A stretch of 64,000 nucleotides of DNA from Desulfuromonas thiophila (lineage in GTDB: Bacteria > Desulfobacterota > Desulfuromonadia > Desulfuromonadales > Desulfuromonadaceae): contig NZ_FNAQ01000003.1 in assembly GCF_900101955.1 (NCBI RefSeq), positions 186,001 to 250,000 of the forward strand. Direction: 5' to 3'. The position numbers were made by a program, and so were the translations under genes. Shown one piece after another: positions 47,572-59,267 of the stretch (the stretch's first letter is position 1; every line of letters begins with the position of its first letter). The notes under the pieces were generated by a model. The model did not search any database. It was given only the letters and a program-made list of their open reading frames with translations, and was not told where the DNA came from.

Positions 47572-47979
47572 TTAATGGGCCTCATGGTAGCGCAAAACCA
47601 CCAGCAGGCAGCTGCCATCAGCGATGACATTAATGCCGTTGGCTTCGCAAAAGGCTATCGCTTGCGGACTTTCGGCGCCCGGCTGCATCCAGATATTACG
47701 GATGCCCCTGGCCAGGGCCTGCTCGACCAGTTGCTCGGTGATTTTGGGTGGCGTGATCACCGACAGGCTCGTTGCCTCGTCAGGCAAGGCCAGGACCGAA
47801 TCGACGCAGGGAACCCCCTCGATGGTGGTGGCGCGGGGGTTGATGGGGACAGCCTTTAGCTGGTTCTGCAGGTAGCAGCGCAGCACCTTGTTGCCGTATT
47901 TGTCGCGGTTGGTCGAAGCGCCGGCCACACCGAACGCCTTGGCGGCGAGAAACTGGTCAATACGCTGTTGCATATCCAT
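47572..47979 (-). CDS. CoA-binding domain protein (YccU-like), 135 aa
   Basis: Small Rossmann protein of the CoA_binding_2 family: FLAAKAFGVAGASTNRDKYG, then AVPINPRATTIEGVPCVDSV and RNIWMQPGAESPQAI. These cover nearly the whole chain. ATG at 47979 with AAGGAGG six bases upstream. It follows rnhA by 14 bases on the same strand and is probably co-transcribed. The domain is like the N-terminus of succinyl-CoA synthetase alpha, but the active-site His region of that enzyme is not part of this protein. Physiological role unknown. Confidence 0.85.
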   Translation of the reverse strand: MDMQQRIDQFLAAKAFGVAGASTNRDKYGNKVLRCYLQNQLKAVPINPRATTIEGVPCVDSVLALPDEATSLSVITPPKITEQLVEQALARGIRNIWMQPGAESPQAIAFCEANGINVIADGSCLLVVLRYHEAH

Positions 47980-47993
47980 GACAACCTCCTTGG

Positions 47994-48503
47994 TTAAAAG
48001 ATGCCATCCTCATCGCTGATGCGGGGGGCCTGCTGGACGATCGCCTGGCGGGCGAGGGCATCGCAGCGTTCGTTTTCCGGATGGCCGGAATGACCCCTGA
48101 CCCAATGCCAGCTGATCTGGTGGGTACGGGCCAGAGCGTCGAGTTGTTGCCACAGGTCGCGGTTGAGAACCTCTTTTTTTTGCGCTGTTTTCCAGCCACG
48201 CTGGCGCCACCCGGCCAGCCATTCGGTCATGCCGCGACAGAGGTATTGTGAATCGGTGGTCAGGCGTACCTGGCAGGGCTTTTTCAGAGCCTGCAGGCCG
48301 GCAATGGCACCGCGCAGTTCCATGCGATTGTTGGTGGTATGAGGAGCATAACCACTGAGTTCCAGGCAGTGGTCGCCCCAGCGCAGCAGGGTGCCGAAAC
48401 CTCCCGGCCCTGGGTTGCCGCTGCAGGCGCCGTCGCTGAAGATTTCAACGCAGGGGCGCGGGTCTGGCGCAATTTTGGCCGTACTGCTGTCATCCTGCGG
48501 CAT
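47994..48503 (-). CDS. rnhA: ribonuclease HI
   Basis: Degrades the RNA of RNA-DNA hybrids. The catalytic carboxylates are all in place: Asp in [17 protein letters not shown], Glu in [13 protein letters not shown], Asp in [12 protein letters not shown] and Asp in [12 protein letters not shown]; His in [10 protein letters not shown] is also there. 169 residues, normal for RNase HI, with a short Asp/Ser-rich N-terminal tail. The ATG at 48501-48503 follows AGGGAG; a longer frame through the tRNA genes is artefactual. It heads a two-gene unit with the CoA-binding gene, just after the tRNA terminator. Confidence 0.94.
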   Translation of the reverse strand: MPQDDSSTAKIAPDPRPCVEIFSDGACSGNPGPGGFGTLLRWGDHCLELSGYAPHTTNNRMELRGAIAGLQALKKPCQVRLTTDSQYLCRGMTEWLAGWRQRGWKTAQKKEVLNRDLWQQLDALARTHQISWHWVRGHSGHPENERCDALARQAIVQQAPRISDEDGIF

Positions 48504-48561
48504 GGATGCTCCCTGGGGGTAAACGGCGGCGGAAACACTTTGCATTTGAAGACTGAAAACG

Positions 48562-48592
48562 AAAAACCCTGTTCCGCCGGAACAGGGTTTTT
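48562..48592 (-). terminator. terminator of the tRNA-Lys / tRNA-Glu unit
   Basis: Minus-strand reading: AAAAACCCTGTTCC and GGAACAGGGTTTTT form a 14-bp perfect stem (48592-48579 and 48575-48562) with a three-base loop and a T run. It lies eight bases after tRNA-Glu. Confidence 0.8.
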
Positions 48593-48600
48593 TGATCAAC

Positions 48601-48678
48601 TGGCGTCCCCAGGGGGATTCGAACCCCCGTCGCCGCCGTGAAAGGGCGGTGTCCTGGGCCGGGCTAGACGATAGGGAC
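48601..48678 (-). tRNA. tRNA-Glu (anticodon TTC)
   Basis: Minus-strand cloverleaf. The acceptor GTCCCTA pairs with TGGGGAC (one G-T), the anticodon arm is CCGCC-CTTTCAC-GGCGG with TTC at the anticodon, and the T-arm is GGGGG-TTCGAAT-CCCCC. The discriminator G and encoded CCA are present at the 3' end. It closely resembles E. coli tRNA-Glu and lies 18 bases after tRNA-Lys. Confidence 0.95.
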
Positions 48679-48696
48679 ACGCGTTATGGTTGAAAA

Positions 48697-48772
48697 TGGT
48701 GAGCCGGGGGGGGATCGAACCCACGACCATCTGATTAAAAGTCAGATGCTCTACCGACTGAGCTACCGGCTC
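48697..48772 (-). tRNA. tRNA-Lys (anticodon TTT)
   Basis: Minus-strand cloverleaf, 76 nt with encoded CCA. Acceptor GAGCCGG/CCGGCTC, D-arm AGCTCAGTCGGTAGAGC, anticodon arm TCTGA-CTTTTAA-TCAGA. The T-arm is GTGGG-TTCGATC-CCCCC, which leaves one T-C mismatch in the second pair (50-64). Everything else is canonical. Confidence 0.94.
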
Positions 48773-48850
48773 ACAACGAGGAGTGTTATACGCGATGCCC
48801 TGGGCGAAGTCAACACTTTTCCCGGCTTTTTTTGGCCTGTTTCTGCCGGA

Positions 48851-50278
<1,428 letters not shown>

Positions 50279-51571
50279 TCAGGGTTTGGCAGTGTCGCCC
50301 AGTGCCTGGCGGGTCAGTTCCGTGCCGCTGAGATTCTGGCTGCTGCCATCGGCCAGGCAGAGCAGGTTGATCTGGTGTCCGTCATCGGCCATGTGGGCCA
50401 GATAGCGGTACTGCCGCCGCAGGCTGTTATCACAGGGCGGTGCCTGTTCGGTCAGCAGGGTGCAGGCGCTGTAGCCCTGGCCACGCAGCTGACGGGCCAG
50501 GCGCTGCATGGCGCTGTCCTGACACGGGGGGGCGCAAAGCAGCACATCGGTCAGAGGTTGCGCCTGCTGGCCCAGAATGTCGGGCATGGCGAACAGCAGA
50601 TGAAGCAGATTGAAGGCGAAGCCGGTAGCTGCGGCCGCCCGGCCGTAACGCTCGGTCAGGTGATCATAGCGTCCGCCAAGGCAGACGGCCTGGCCAAAGC
50701 CGGTCAGAAAACCCTGGAAGGTCACGCCGGTGTAGTAATCCAGGCCCCGCAACTCTCCCAGATCCAGGGTGATGTGCTGATCCACCTGATAAAGCTCGAG
50801 CATGTGCAGTACCTGGTGCAGATCGTCAAGAGCCTGTTTCGAACGCTCGTTGGTTACGACTGCGCTGGCCTGATCGAGCACCTCGCGGCCGCCGAACAGG
50901 CGCGGTAGCGCCATCAGTTCTTCGCACTGGCCGTCAGACAGCGGTAGTTGCTGCAGCAGTTGGCGCAGGCTGGAGCTGTCCTTGTGCAACAGGGCCTGCT
51001 CAATGGCACGTACCTGGGGCAGGGCCAGGTCGAGGCCCTCAAGGACGCCACGATAGAACTCCACCTGGCCAATGTCGATGGTGAATTCGGGTGCCTGCAG
51101 CCGGTCGAGACATTCCAGCGCCATGGTAATCATTTCGGCATCGGCACGTGGGCTCGGATCGCCGATCAGCTCCACGCCTGACTGAAAGATTTCACGGTCC
51201 TTGCCGGCCTGTTCTTCGGTATGACGTAACACGCGACAGGAATAGCTCAGTCGCTGGGGCAGCTCGGCCTGTGTCATGCGGGTGGCGAAGATGCGGGCGA
51301 TCTGCGGCGTGACATCGGGCGCGAAGGCCAGCAGTTGGCCGCTCTGGCGATCATCGAAGCGCAGGGTGCGATCCCGCAGATCATTGCCCAGGCCACGTTC
51401 AAGGACTGACAGGAATTCCAGTGATGGCGGGATAACCGGTTGGAAACCCCAAAGTCGGAAGACCTGTTGCAGGGTCTGGCGCAGGGATTCGATCTTGACA
51501 GCATTGGTGGGCAGGAAATCCTTGACGCCCTTGGGGATCATCGGTTCGTGGGAGGGTTCGTAGAGATTCAT
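50279..51571 (-). CDS. hisZ: ATP phosphoribosyltransferase regulatory subunit
   Basis: HisRS-like protein that lacks synthetase function and regulates short-form HisG in histidine synthesis. 430 residues with class II synthetase motifs in degenerate form: GVKDFLPTNAVKIESLRQTL, GFQPVIPPSLEFL, FAPDVTPQIARIFATR and SYSCRVLRHTEEQ. The HisRS histidine-A motif is present only in altered form (LGGRYDHLTERYG), and no anticodon-binding domain is clear. Two in-frame ATGs (51571, 51541); the first is annotated. It lies 44 bases after serA and upstream of purA, as in other Geobacter-type genomes. hisG is not in the window. Confidence 0.88.
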   Translation of the reverse strand: MNLYEPSHEPMIPKGVKDFLPTNAVKIESLRQTLQQVFRLWGFQPVIPPSLEFLSVLERGLGNDLRDRTLRFDDRQSGQLLAFAPDVTPQIARIFATRMTQAELPQRLSYSCRVLRHTEEQAGKDREIFQSGVELIGDPSPRADAEMITMALECLDRLQAPEFTIDIGQVEFYRGVLEGLDLALPQVRAIEQALLHKDSSSLRQLLQQLPLSDGQCEELMALPRLFGGREVLDQASAVVTNERSKQALDDLHQVLHMLELYQVDQHITLDLGELRGLDYYTGVTFQGFLTGFGQAVCLGGRYDHLTERYGRAAAATGFAFNLLHLLFAMPDILGQQAQPLTDVLLCAPPCQDSAMQRLARQLRGQGYSACTLLTEQAPPCDNSLRRQYRYLAHMADDGHQINLLCLADGSSQNLSGTELTRQALGDTAKP

Positions 51572-51615
51572 GAATGGTTTCGTCCGTACGCTCGCCGCTG
51601 ACAGGGCGGCAGGAA

Positions 51616-53202
51616 TCAGGGCAGATAAACCTGAAGGGCTGACAGGATGCGGTCGTCAGCCCGCAGTTGGCGCATGACCGCTTCGGGCACCGCCTGATCG
51701 ACGGTCAGCAGCGAAACAGCCTTGCCGCCAGACTTGCGGCGGGACAGGTTCATCATGGCAACATTGATGTCGGCTTGCGCCAGGGCAGTGCCCAGCAGGG
51801 CGAGCACGCCCGGCCGATCTTCATTCTTGATGACGAGCAGGTGACCAACGGGCAGACCTTCCACCTCGTATTCATCGATACCGACGATACGGCATTCGTC
51901 ACCACCGAACAGGGCTCCGCTGACCGATTGGCTGCCCTCGTCGCCGCAAACGGTCAACCGTATCATATTGGAGAAGCCCTGGGCAATGTTTGTCCGTGTT
52001 TCGGTGACACTGATGCCCCGCTCGCGCACAATGTGGGGTGCATTGACGTAGTTGATACGTGACCCGATAATGGGGGTCAGCAGGCCCTTGAGCAGAGCGG
52101 TGGTCAATGGCTCGGTGGGATGTTGCACCAGACTGCCGGCGTATTCGATGCGGATGCTGGAAAACGGCTTGTGCAGCATCTGGGCAAGAAGGCTGCCGAG
52201 CCGTTCGGCCAGTTCCAGGTAGGGGCGCAGACTGTCCAGCAGATCGGCGTTGACCGAGGGGACGTTGAGCGCGTTGCGGACAATCCCGCTGTACAGGTAG
52301 TCGATCACCTGCTGAGCAGCCTGGCGGGTGACATTGATCTGGGCTTCGGCGGTGGCGGCGCGCAGATGGGGGGTGCAGATGACATTGTCAAGCTGCAGCA
52401 GCGGATTGTCGATCGCTGGCGGTTCGACGGCAAAGGTATCGAGGGCCGCGCCGGCCAGGGTGCCATCCTGCAGCGCCTGCAGCAGGGCCTCTTCATCGAT
52501 CAGGCCGCCGAGAGCACAGTTGACCAGATAGCAGCCCTTTTTCAACCGCGCGAAGGTGCGGGCGTTGAGCAGGTGTTCGGTTTCCAGGTTCAGTGGCACA
52601 TGCAGGGACAGAAAATCAGCCGTGGCCAGCAGGGTATCAAGGGAAACCTTGCGTGCTCCCAGACGTTTGATGACCTCTTCGGACAGATAAGGATCGTAGA
52701 GGTTGACATCCATGTGCAGGCCGTGGGCGTACTCGATAACCCGCCGGGCAATCTTGCCGCCGCCAATCAGACCCAGGGTTTTGCCGTAGATATCGGTGCC
52801 GGTGAAGGGCGCTGATTGCCAGCGGCCCTGTTTCACGGCCAAGCTGGCCTGGGGGATGCGGCGTGCCAGGGACAGCATCATGGCAATGGCGTGCTCAGCC
52901 ATGGTGGTGGTGCTGCCCGTCGGGGTGTTGGTGACCACAATGCCCTGCCGGTTGGCCGCTGCCAGGTCGATGTTTTCCACGCCAATGCCGGCCCGGGCAA
53001 TGATCTTCAGGCGCGGTGCCGCCGCCATCAGTTCCGCTGTTACAGCCGTGCCACCGCGGACCAGCAGGGCGTCGGTGGTGGCGATGCGTTCCAGCAGCTG
53101 CTCCGGCCGGATGCCGGGCTGGTAGTCGAGTTGCAGGCCGGCGGTGTCGCGCAGCAACTGGAGTCCCTCGGCTGAGAAGGTGTCACAGACCAGAACATTC
53201 AA
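51616..53202 (-). CDS. serA: D-3-phosphoglycerate dehydrogenase family protein, divergent active site
   Basis: Long-form SerA, 528 residues: substrate- and NAD-binding domains, an intervening (ASB-like) domain at about 320-450 and a C-terminal ACT domain (LLVIKNEDRPGVLALLGTAL). The fold markers are normal (ARAGIGVENIDL, TPTGSTTTMAEHAIAMML). The catalytic Arg of the NxARGG motif is replaced by Leu231 (NCALGG, codon CTC at 52512-52510). The Rossmann motif ends in Ala (GGGKIA, 147-152) and TPHLGAST reads TPHLRAAT. Glu260 and His279 remain. Activity as PGDH, the first step of serine synthesis, is therefore uncertain. It precedes hisZ and purA. Confidence 0.82.
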   Translation of the reverse strand: MNVLVCDTFSAEGLQLLRDTAGLQLDYQPGIRPEQLLERIATTDALLVRGGTAVTAELMAAAPRLKIIARAGIGVENIDLAAANRQGIVVTNTPTGSTTTMAEHAIAMMLSLARRIPQASLAVKQGRWQSAPFTGTDIYGKTLGLIGGGKIARRVIEYAHGLHMDVNLYDPYLSEEVIKRLGARKVSLDTLLATADFLSLHVPLNLETEHLLNARTFARLKKGCYLVNCALGGLIDEEALLQALQDGTLAGAALDTFAVEPPAIDNPLLQLDNVICTPHLRAATAEAQINVTRQAAQQVIDYLYSGIVRNALNVPSVNADLLDSLRPYLELAERLGSLLAQMLHKPFSSIRIEYAGSLVQHPTEPLTTALLKGLLTPIIGSRINYVNAPHIVRERGISVTETRTNIAQGFSNMIRLTVCGDEGSQSVSGALFGGDECRIVGIDEYEVEGLPVGHLLVIKNEDRPGVLALLGTALAQADINVAMMNLSRRKSGGKAVSLLTVDQAVPEAVMRQLRADDRILSALQVYLP

Positions 53203-53255
53203 GGGGTAGATTCCTGTGCCGGAACGGCAAAAAAAGAGCGGGACAAAAGCAGGAC

Positions 53256-53280
53256 GTTTCAGGTGGCAACCGCCTGAAAC
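53256..53280 (-). promoter_or_regulatory. leader hairpin before serA
   Basis: GTTTCAGGTG (53256-53265) pairs with CGCCTGAAAC (53271-53280), ten pairs with one wobble and a five-base loop, about 55 bases before the serA start. No T run follows directly. Confidence 0.4.
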
Positions 53281-53368
53281 CTAGCAACAGGGGGGGGGAC
53301 TGTCAAGGAGTAATACAGCCCGGTTGGCCTGGGACGCAGGCTATGCTGCGGCCAATCCCGGAATATAA

Positions 53369-53397
53369 AAAAGCCCTGCCGAATGGGCAGGGCTTTT
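53369..53397 (-). terminator. terminator of the cold-shock gene
   Basis: AAAAGCCCTGCC (53369-53380) and GGCAGGGCTTTT (53386-53397) form a 12-bp perfect stem with a five-base loop. Reading the minus strand the stem is followed by T and A bases. It lies 24 bases after the gene's stop. Confidence 0.75.
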
Positions 53398-53420
53398 GAA
53401 GTTTCTACGCGAATTTGAGA

Positions 53421-53621
53421 TTACAGTTTGTGGACGTTAGCCGCCTGGGGGCCTTTCTGGCCATCAGTGATTTCAAACTCTACGCGGTCGCCCTCTGCCA
53501 GGGACTTGAAGCCGTCGCCCTGAATGGCAGAGAAGTGAACGAATACATCGGGGCCGCCGTCTTGCTCAATGAAACCAAAACCTTTTGCGTCATTGAACCA
53601 TTTTACCGAACCTTGTGCCAT
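53421..53621 (-). CDS. cold-shock protein (CspA family), 66 aa
   Basis: Single cold-shock domain RNA chaperone. RNP1 is KGFGFI and RNP2 is VFVHFSAI; the protein starts [13 protein letters not shown] and ends QAANVHKL, all typical. The ATG at 53619-53621 is used; an in-frame TTG nine bases earlier is less likely since AAAAGGAG fits the ATG. The gene is monocistronic with its own terminator. Whether it is cold-induced cannot be told from the sequence, although the 120-base upstream region leaves room for a structured 5' leader. Confidence 0.94.
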   Translation of the reverse strand: MAQGSVKWFNDAKGFGFIEQDGGPDVFVHFSAIQGDGFKSLAEGDRVEFEITDGQKGPQAANVHKL

Positions 53622-53814
53622 TGTTTCCAACTCCTTTTAATGCCGACCTTGTCGGTCTGTAGCTGTGCTTTCAGCCGGTTTTCCGCGGAACTTCATGTAC
53701 CTTGGGATAAAGGAAAAGCCGTACTAAACTGAAAGCATGGGGCACGCTATCATGGCTGCTGCAGCCACCGCAAGTAAAAACGAGGGGACGGGAAAAATAA
53801 AAACCGACGCCACC

Positions 53815-56118
<2,304 letters not shown>

Positions 56119-56204
56119 GGGTGTTGTGACGAGCTCTTTTCAGGCAAGAAGGGTAGCGGGAATTTCCCCGGCGGTGGTTTATGTCGCCAGGTGCGAACTG
56201 GTTA

Positions 56205-56990
56205 TCATAACACAAACAGCAGGCTGGCGACAGCCCAGCAGTACAGCGCAAAAAAGATCAACCGTCGCCGCTGCAGGATGCCCAGCAACAGGTGGATGGC
56301 CAGCAGGCCCGAGAAAAAAGCCGTTGCGCCGCCTGCCAGATAAATAAACAGTTCCTCACTGTTGAGCTGTTCAAAATGGCGCAAAGACAGTAGTGCCGCG
56401 CCGGCTATGGCCGGCAACGACAGCAGAAAGGAAAAACGGGCGGCGCTTTGGGGGGCGACGCCCCGAAACAGCAGCATGGCAATGGTTGAGCCGGAGCGGG
56501 AAATCCCCGGCGCGACGGCAAGGCCCTGTATCAGACCCGTCAGCAGGACATCGACAACACCGAGCTGGCCCAGTTCGCGATTGCCGGGACGCCAGCGTTC
56601 GGCAGCGAACAGCAAGGCGCCGGTAATCAGGAGCATCAAGCCGATCATGGGCAGCTGTTCGAACATGGCTTCGAATGTGGTACGAAAGCCCAGGCCGATA
56701 GCTGCTGTCGGCAGGGAGCCGAGCAGGATGAGTCCTAGCAGGCGACGATAGCCCGCTGCCGTGGCATCCCGGCGAAATGGGCAGCAAAGCAGTTGCCACA
56801 GGTCGGCCCAAAAATAAAGAACCACTGTTGCCAGGGTGCCAACATGGAGAATGACATCGAAAAGCAGGCCAGGCTGGCTGAAGCCGGGCAGAAGGTGCTG
56901 CACAATTGCCAGATGGCCGGACGATGAAATCGGCAGGAATTCGGTCAGGCCCTGAACCAGGCCCAGCAGTAAGGCATCATTGAGAGTCAA
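56205..56990 (-). CDS. uppP: undecaprenyl-diphosphatase
   Basis: Integral-membrane phosphatase that recycles the lipid carrier of cell-wall synthesis (BacA/UppP family). Both signature loops are present: LGLVQGLTEFLPISSSGHL and APGISRSGSTIAMLL. About eight membrane helices cover 261 residues. No ATG is in frame near the start; the TTG at 56990 is chosen because GAGG lies six bases upstream, and a TTG at 57008 is an alternative. Either start overlaps the end of the RNase J gene, so the two are coupled. It lies upstream of ftsK. Confidence 0.9.
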   Translation of the reverse strand: MTLNDALLLGLVQGLTEFLPISSSGHLAIVQHLLPGFSQPGLLFDVILHVGTLATVVLYFWADLWQLLCCPFRRDATAAGYRRLLGLILLGSLPTAAIGLGFRTTFEAMFEQLPMIGLMLLITGALLFAAERWRPGNRELGQLGVVDVLLTGLIQGLAVAPGISRSGSTIAMLLFRGVAPQSAARFSFLLSLPAIAGAALLSLRHFEQLNSEELFIYLAGGATAFFSGLLAIHLLLGILQRRRLIFFALYCWAVASLLFVL

Positions 56991-58671
56991 GGTGGACCTC
57001 GTCGTCAAAAAGAATCACCAGCAGGGGGGTGCCGAGCAACTGCCGTTTGCAGTGGTATTTGAGGCAACGCTGAACCAGGGCCTCGACCGTGGCCGTGGGA
57101 GTCTCTGGTCGTACGTTGGCCAGCTCCTGTTCCAGTGCCTCGGTCAATTGCCGCAGCCGGGCCGCTGCCAGCGTGCCGGCGTCCCACAATCCGCGCCCCA
57201 CCAGTTGCACCTGCCAGGGCTTTGCCGTTGCGGGCGGGCGGCGCAGGCGGGCGATCAACAGCCCCTGGTGGGCCAGGCGCCGGCGCTGCCGCAGGGCGGT
57301 TTCACTCTGGGGTTCACCTGCCGGACCGTACAGTCGTGGCGGGCAGGACAGGGTGGTTTCCCGTTGACTGCCGTGGCGTGACAGTCGCACCGCCTGGCCA
57401 TTGTCGAGGAGCAGGCAATGGCCAGGTTCGTGTCCGTCGGTCTGCGCCAGTAGTGCCTGCTGCTGGCGTAGGCCGGCATGACCGTGAGTGGGGACCAGGT
57501 AGCGCGGTCGTACCAGGGCATGCAGCAGTCGCAGTTCCGTGGTGCCAGCGTGGCCCGAGCAGTGCAGGTTGGGAATCTCGGCCGGTGTCAGCAGCCGTGC
57601 GCCCTGCTGGCCGATACGGTGGGCCAAGCGTTGCAGGGCCAGCTCGTTGCCCGGAATGGCACGGGCCGACAGCAGCACGCTGTCGGTCGTCTGCAGGGCC
57701 AGGGCGGGCCAGGCTCCCCCTGCCAAGCGGGCCAGGGCGCCCTGCGGTTCGCCCTGACAGCCACTGGCCAGCAGTAGTCGCTGTGCGCGGGGCAGGTGGG
57801 CAAGTTCCTCTGGCGGCACAACAAGCCCCGGCGGCGAGGACAGCAGACCCTGCTGGCTGGCCAGGGCGCAGCTGTCGATCAGACTGGCGCCGAGCAGAGC
57901 GACACGGCGGTTGTTGTTGCGGGCGGCCGAAAGAGCCTGCTGCAGTCGCGTCAGGTGCGAGGCAAAGGTCGACAGCACCACCATGCCGGGCGTTTCCGCC
58001 AGCTGCCGATGCAACTGGCGGGCCACCTGGTCACTGCTGCTGGCGCCGCTCTGTTGACCGGCGTTGGTCGAATCGGCCAGCAGCACCAGGACCTCCTCGT
58101 CGGCCAGCCGCGCCAAGCGGGCCAGATCGGTTCTCTGCCCGGCTGGTGCCGCCGGATCGAGACGGAAGTCGCCACTGTGGACCAGGGTGCCAGCCGCGCA
58201 GCGCACAATCCAGCCGTAGTTGGCGGGAATCGAGTGGCTGATGCTCACCGCCTCGATGACAAAGGGGCCGCAGGTGAAGGTTTCGCCGGGCGCGACGGCA
58301 TGACGGTCGAGGTCAGGGGTGGATTTCTGGGCCACCCCGTTACGCCGCGCCAACTCCAGGGTGAAGGGCGCGCCGAACAGCGGTGGCGCGCCCAGTTCGG
58401 CGTACAGCCAGGGCAGGGCGCCGATATGGTCTTCGTGGCCATGACTGAGTAGCAGACCGCAGATGTCGGCGCGGCGCTGGTGCAGCCAGCTGATCTCCGG
58501 CAGCAGGCGGCCGACACCGGGTGTGCTGCTGTCGGCAAAGCGGGCGCCACAGTCAAACAGCAGCAGCGCGCCCTGGTGTTCCATCACCAGCAGATTCATG
58601 CCGACTTCGTTATGGCCGCCCAGCGGCAGCAGGCGGATCTGATCGGGATGGTCGCAAACGGGAAGAGGCAT
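56977..58671 (-). CDS. ribonuclease J-like metallo-beta-lactamase exonuclease
   Basis: RNase J family, 564 residues. The metallo-beta-lactamase core carries HGHEDH (His77, His79, Asp81, His82), SISHSIPANYG, LVHSGDFRLD and LLADSTNAGQQSG. The beta-CASP domain has MVVLSTFASHLTRLQQ and HCSGHAG. The usual PxHGE loop reads PTHGHAGLR, and the C-terminal dimer domain is shorter and more divergent than in RNase J1. It should act in mRNA decay or maturation. First gene of a minus-strand unit with uppP and ftsK; a clear promoter lies at 58753-58781. Confidence 0.85.
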   Translation of the reverse strand: MPLPVCDHPDQIRLLPLGGHNEVGMNLLVMEHQGALLLFDCGARFADSSTPGVGRLLPEISWLHQRRADICGLLLSHGHEDHIGALPWLYAELGAPPLFGAPFTLELARRNGVAQKSTPDLDRHAVAPGETFTCGPFVIEAVSISHSIPANYGWIVRCAAGTLVHSGDFRLDPAAPAGQRTDLARLARLADEEVLVLLADSTNAGQQSGASSSDQVARQLHRQLAETPGMVVLSTFASHLTRLQQALSAARNNNRRVALLGASLIDSCALASQQGLLSSPPGLVVPPEELAHLPRAQRLLLASGCQGEPQGALARLAGGAWPALALQTTDSVLLSARAIPGNELALQRLAHRIGQQGARLLTPAEIPNLHCSGHAGTTELRLLHALVRPRYLVPTHGHAGLRQQQALLAQTDGHEPGHCLLLDNGQAVRLSRHGSQRETTLSCPPRLYGPAGEPQSETALRQRRRLAHQGLLIARLRRPPATAKPWQVQLVGRGLWDAGTLAAARLRQLTEALEQELANVRPETPTATVEALVQRCLKYHCKRQLLGTPLLVILFDDEVHLDSQ

Positions 58672-58752
58672 GGAACTCGCGCGGGATAAGGGGTTGAAGG
58701 GCAGGGGGCTGAAACCCTGGTGGTGGTTGCCAGTCTCCCGGCGGCAGGGCGC

Positions 58753-58781
58753 AGTGTAGAAGTCCGCTGCCTGCGGGTCAA
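58753..58781 (-). promoter_or_regulatory. promoter of the RNase J unit
   Basis: Minus strand: TTGACC (58781-58776), 17 bases, TACACT (58758-58753), about 80 bases before the start codon. Spacing is optimal. Confidence 0.52.
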
Positions 58782-59267
58782 ATCCTTTATACGCTAGCCG
58801 GGCCAGGTCGGGTGCGATTGCCGGCCGTACCTGCCAGGGGCCCAGTCGCGGGCCGTTGGGTCGTTCGGCGGTGGGCAGCAGACTGGCCTGGCACGGCCCC
58901 GTTTGTCTTGCGCCGTCCGGCGGCGCTGTTCATGGCAACAGCGTCGCCAGAATCGAAACCGTTGCTATAGAACGACGTTTATTTCTAATTGGGTTTGCCC
59001 GGGTTCCGCCTTGCCGGAGCCTGCTTGGTGCTGCCCGCCGGCTTGGTCGACATTGGGCAAGGAGGCGCTGCATCATCGTTTTTTCGCGCTTGCGGCCGAA
59101 AAAGACGTGGACAGGGACCCTGGCCCTGCGCTATCTTTTTTTCGTCAAACTTAAATATAAAAGTGTTTTGATTGTTTGTGTTTTGTTTTTTCGAGGTGAA
59201 CCGAGGCCGCGCCGTTGCCGGCCTGGGTTCGCAAGCGGTTACAACCCGACATCACAGGAGGAACCCC
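58782..59267. other. long intergenic region between RNase J and TRAP genes
   Basis: No convincing gene. It contains a hairpin with 12-base arms (58919-58930 and 58937-58948, one G-T pair, loop CATGGC). It also has an AT-rich tract with T runs (59128-59201) that probably holds the promoter of the TRAP operon. Open frames here have poor starts and atypical composition. A sigma54 site was looked for and not found. Confidence 0.5.

Noticed and set aside
45090-47630. 846-codon open frame antisense to sfrA
   Set aside because: It mirrors the whole sfrA gene, has no ribosome-binding site and its translation shows no domain pattern; such frames are common opposite GC-rich genes with strong third-position bias.
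58888-58912. possible sigma54 promoter (TGGCACG)
   Set aside because: The -24 element looks good but the -12 TTGC is missing at the required spacing.
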